Origin: Acidobacteriaceae bacterium | GTDB taxonomy: Bacteria; Acidobacteriota; Terriglobia; Terriglobales; Acidobacteriaceae | Assembly (NCBI GenBank): GCA_003135495.1 | Contig: PLBX01000140.1 | Span: 1-17,227 of the forward strand | Length of the DNA: 17,227 nucleotides | Direction: 5' to 3' | Part shown: positions 14,928 to 17,227 of the stretch, piece after piece | Layout of the letters: every line of letters starts with the position of its first letter | How positions within the stretch are numbered: the first letter of the stretch is position 1 | Program-made: the position numbers and the translations under genes | Notes under the pieces: model-generated | Told to the model about the DNA's origin: nothing | The model's database searches: none | The model's input: the letters and a program-made list of their open reading frames with translations, nothing else

Positions 14928-16634
14928 TTATTGGCTGGCGCGACGAGCTCGTTCAAATTCATCTCCCTTTTTCCAATCAATAATATGCGGCTGGCTAGCT
15001 GCTTCCCATCCCAGCGCGAAGCCGAAGCGTGCCATGGCTGCATCGGACGTGTAGTCCATGCCGGGATGATATTCATCGCTCGGCTGGTGGTAATGATGGG
15101 CTGTGTAATCGGCATCCTGCTCCCGCCCCCATGCCTCATCGTGGCCCTTGAACTTCATCCCCTCGTTGATAGAGAACGCAGGAATGCCGACCCGGGCCAG
15201 GCTGAAGTGATCGGAGCGGTAATAATGGCCGGCCTCTGGGCGGGCGTCGGGACGAATCGCAAAACGGAAATCCTGGGCAGTCGCTTGCACCGCGGGATAA
15301 AAATTTGTCCGCTCCGCTCCCGAAACCTCAACCTCCTCGGGAGAACCAAGCGGTGGCACATCGTCGTAATTGAGATCGAGCGAAATCTTCCCCGCGGGAA
15401 TTGGGGGATGCTTGCCCAGATATTCGGAGCCAAGCAAACCTTGTTCTTCCGCCGTGACCGAGACGAAATAAAGCGAGCGGCGCGGCCTTTGGGCTGCAGC
15501 AGCGTAAACGCGGGCGATTTCCATGAGGATGCCGCACCCAGTGGCGTTATCAATGGCGCCGTTATAAATGTTGTCGCCCGGCATGTCGGGACGGATGCCG
15601 AGATGGTCGTAGTGCGCCGTGTACATTACCCCTTCATTCTTTAATACGCGGTCCGCGCCGGGCAGAACCGAAATTACATTATTCGATTCGAATGGCCGAA
15701 TCTTGCTCGTCATCCGCGCGGAGAGACGAACATGCAGCGGCACGGGTTTGAAGTCGCGCGAATTTGCATCGCTCATCATCTTGTCTAGATCCATGCCCGA
15801 ATTCGAAACAAGCTTTCGCGCCACGTCCAGCTGAATCCATGCCGCGCTTTTCAGCCGAGGAGTAGCGTCAAGTTTGAGAAATGATTTTTCGCCAGAGTTC
15901 GAATTGCGCACCACGTCCCATGAGTAGCTAGCCATCTCGGTTTTATGAATGAGGATGGCGCCCGCCGCGCCTTTGCGAGCAGCTTCCTCGTACTTGTACA
16001 TCCATCGTCCGTAGTAGGTCAGAGCCTTGCCGGTAAAGAATTTCGGATCATCAGAAGGCGGCTCATTCACCAGCATCAGAAGCACTTTGCCCTTGACATC
16101 CACGCCCTTGTAATCGTCCCAGTTATATTCGGGGGCCTCGATCCCATAACCGACGTAAATAATCTCAGCGTCAACCGTGGATTCTGGTTGCTGCGTCTGA
16201 TCGTAAGCCACGTAATCGGTAAGCGCCTTCAGGTCCATCGAGGAGCCGTGCGATGGGATCAGCGTGAAGCGCGTATCTGCGCCAGGTGTGATGCCAACCA
16301 TCGGGACCTTTTGCAGATAAGAACCGTTGTCGCCGGCGGGTTTCAATCCGTAAAGCGCGAACTGCGCGGCAATGTATTCAGCGGCAATATCGCCGCCGCG
16401 CTGGCCGGTGCCGCGGCCTTCGAGCAGATCGTGCGAGAGAAAGCGAACATGCGTTTCTATGTTCTCGGGACGAATACTCTGCATCGCGGAAATGGCGGCC
16501 GACGGAAGATGTGAGCCAAAATGTTTCTCGGCTTGGGCCTTAGGCGGCTTCTGTGCCGCCAACATTTCTTGTGCCGGAATTAATAGAACTGGCAACACGG
16601 CTGCCGTAAGCAGCAAAATTCTGCGAATGATCAC
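14928..16634 (-). CDS. Secreted M28-family metallopeptidase (aminopeptidase) with PA domain
   Basis: A 568-residue protein with a signal peptide (MIIRRILLLTAAVLPVLLIP, then AQEMLAAQ), so periplasmic or extracellular. Residues about 150-270 form a protease-associated insert (DAEIIYVGYGIEAPEYNWDD, GKVLLMLVNEPP, GAAGAILIH). The M28 catalytic domain has the co-catalytic zinc ligands: TAHYDHLG (His341, with Asp343 behind it), YNGAIDNATG (Asp362), SVTAEEQGLLGS (Glu396 base, Glu397 ligand), LNYDD (an Asp near 424) and YHQPSDEYH (His516). Members release N-terminal amino acids from peptides. The start is GTG at 16634, supported by GAGG seven bases upstream. An upstream AT-rich TATAAC is a possible -10. 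It is a single gene; the next gene upstream lies on the same strand but 206 bases away beyond a hairpin. Confidence 0.92.
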   Translation of the reverse strand: MIIRRILLLTAAVLPVLLIPAQEMLAAQKPPKAQAEKHFGSHLPSAAISAMQSIRPENIETHVRFLSHDLLEGRGTGQRGGDIAAEYIAAQFALYGLKPAGDNGSYLQKVPMVGITPGADTRFTLIPSHGSSMDLKALTDYVAYDQTQQPESTVDAEIIYVGYGIEAPEYNWDDYKGVDVKGKVLLMLVNEPPSDDPKFFTGKALTYYGRWMYKYEEAARKGAAGAILIHKTEMASYSWDVVRNSNSGEKSFLKLDATPRLKSAAWIQLDVARKLVSNSGMDLDKMMSDANSRDFKPVPLHVRLSARMTSKIRPFESNNVISVLPGADRVLKNEGVMYTAHYDHLGIRPDMPGDNIYNGAIDNATGCGILMEIARVYAAAAQRPRRSLYFVSVTAEEQGLLGSEYLGKHPPIPAGKISLDLNYDDVPPLGSPEEVEVSGAERTNFYPAVQATAQDFRFAIRPDARPEAGHYYRSDHFSLARVGIPAFSINEGMKFKGHDEAWGREQDADYTAHHYHQPSDEYHPGMDYTSDAAMARFGFALGWEAASQPHIIDWKKGDEFERARRASQ

Positions 16635-16809
16635 GCGAGGGCCTCGGACCTATAGTTATAAAGCGACCCTCAAATTGTAAATGGAAACTGATCGGCTCAA
16701 GGTACCCATCGAGCATCGTACTGGTACTGCAGTAACTACAGATGACGCCAGGAATCGGCTAGTCCGAGTAACTTGAAGCAAAGTCAGCTTATTAGTGTCT
16801 TGATTATTG

Positions 16810-16825
16810 TCCCGCGACCGCGGGA
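16810..16825. terminator. GC-rich hairpin downstream of the redoxin gene
   Basis: CCCGCG (16811-16816) pairs with CGCGGG (16819-16824), flanked by a further T-A pair. It begins 15 bases after the redoxin stop on the minus strand, a plausible terminator position. The T-rich tract (TTTTTA, 16830-16835) lies on the plus-strand side, so it does not form a classical terminator for the minus-strand gene. Confidence 0.4.
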
Positions 16826-16840
16826 TCAGTTTTTAGACCC

Positions 16841-17227
16841 TCAACCAGCGCGGAAGTCACGAACCTCTTCTCCCGGCTTAAACAGCACCACCGGCGTTGC
16901 CTGCTGGCCAATGCCGAGTTTGCGGTTAATTTCTTCGACATCCTGCTTCACCCACCCTACGCTGCTCACTTCTATCTGACCGTCTTGTCCAATCAAAAAC
17001 AGGGAAGGGACATTCGTCAGGCCGTATGCATTCGAAACCGCGTAGCCATTGGGATCTTCAATAAGCGTAGGAAACGTTACTCCGTATTCTTTCAAAAAGG
17101 CATCCGTTTCTCGCTGATCATTCTGCGAAATGCCGACGATAGTCACTCTTGCGTCACCATGCGCTTTATAAATCCGTTCAAGAAAAGGAAACGTGTACTG
17201 GCAGACCGGGCATGAAACTTTAAAGAA
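16841..17227 (-). CDS. TlpA/AhpC-like thiol-disulfide redoxin, C-terminal part (runs off window)
   Basis: The last 129 codons of a minus-strand gene whose start lies beyond the window. A CxxC redox centre, FFKVSCPVCQYTFPFLERIY (Cys-Pro-Val-Cys), is followed by VTIVGISQNDQRETDAFLKE, FPTLIEDPNG and the cis-proline segment TNVPSLFLIGQDGQIE, in the order expected for a thioredoxin-fold protein of the TlpA/peroxiredoxin group. It should reduce or exchange disulfides; whether it is exported depends on the missing N-terminus. The C-terminal tail (GEEVRDFRAG) is slightly longer than the core fold. An ATG inside the fold at 17146 is not the real start, because the active site lies upstream of it. Confidence 0.88.
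   Translation of the reverse strand, partial: FFKVSCPVCQYTFPFLERIYKAHGDARVTIVGISQNDQRETDAFLKEYGVTFPTLIEDPNGYAVSNAYGLTNVPSLFLIGQDGQIEVSSVGWVKQDVEEINRKLGIGQQATPVVLFKPGEEVRDFRAG

Noticed and set aside
14931..15644. 237-codon plus-strand ORF opposite the M28 peptidase
   Set aside because: The peptidase frame carries all zinc-ligand motifs, so this is an antisense shadow, as is the 189-codon ORF at 15945-16514.

Overview
The window looks like chromosomal DNA of an acidobacterium, most likely class Terriglobia. This rests on recognisable protein styles: a YncE-type beta-propeller, a TonB-family protein with a long Ala/Pro linker, a cytoplasmic PAS/HisKA_3 kinase, a membrane GGDEF protein, a PA/M28 peptidase, and on moderate-to-high GC by eye. 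No 16S or other marker gene is present, so the assignment is inference. I see no tRNA, rRNA, CRISPR array, phage gene or insertion sequence.

Layout. 1-210 (minus): start of a Crp/Fnr-type regulator, cut by the window edge. 576-987 (plus): remnant of a TolC/CusC-type outer-membrane efflux gene, frameshifted by a 4-bp duplication and missing most of its 3' part, followed by a strong palindromic terminator (992-1020). 1069-2091 (minus): secreted YncE-like beta-propeller. 2387-3571 (plus): MFS transporter. 7390-3622 (minus): a tightly spaced run of membrane diguanylate cyclase, MetE-core-like protein and PAS histidine kinase, with 16 and 12 bases between genes. 7504-9612 (plus): HyuA-type hydantoinase/oxoprolinase subunit with no HyuB next to it. 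9682-10090: two tiny Cys-rich ORFs diverging from each other, the second doubtful. 10067-10582 (minus): secreted protein of unknown function. 10864-12525 (plus): TonB-family protein behind a leader carrying degenerate short tandem repeats. 12527-14773 (minus): 748-residue protein with a class III nucleotidyl-cyclase-like domain, ending 1 base from the TonB gene. 14928-16634 (minus): secreted M28 aminopeptidase with a PA domain. 16841-17227 (minus): 3' part of a TlpA/AhpC-like redoxin with a CPVC site.

Working together. The clearest candidate operon is GGDEF, MetE-like, kinase, which places a c-di-GMP synthase and an orphan kinase around a methyltransferase-family enzyme. Other genes look like independent units on alternating strands. 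Three possible signalling proteins (GGDEF, kinase, cyclase-like) and a partial Crp/Fnr protein occur in 17 kb, but nothing in the sequence links them into one circuit. I do not see a complete, obviously new defence or biosynthetic system. The best leads are the cyclase-like protein with its unknown 450-residue N-terminal part and altered base-recognition position, the repeat array in front of the TonB-like gene, the HyuA without HyuB, and the GGDEF/MetE/kinase cluster.
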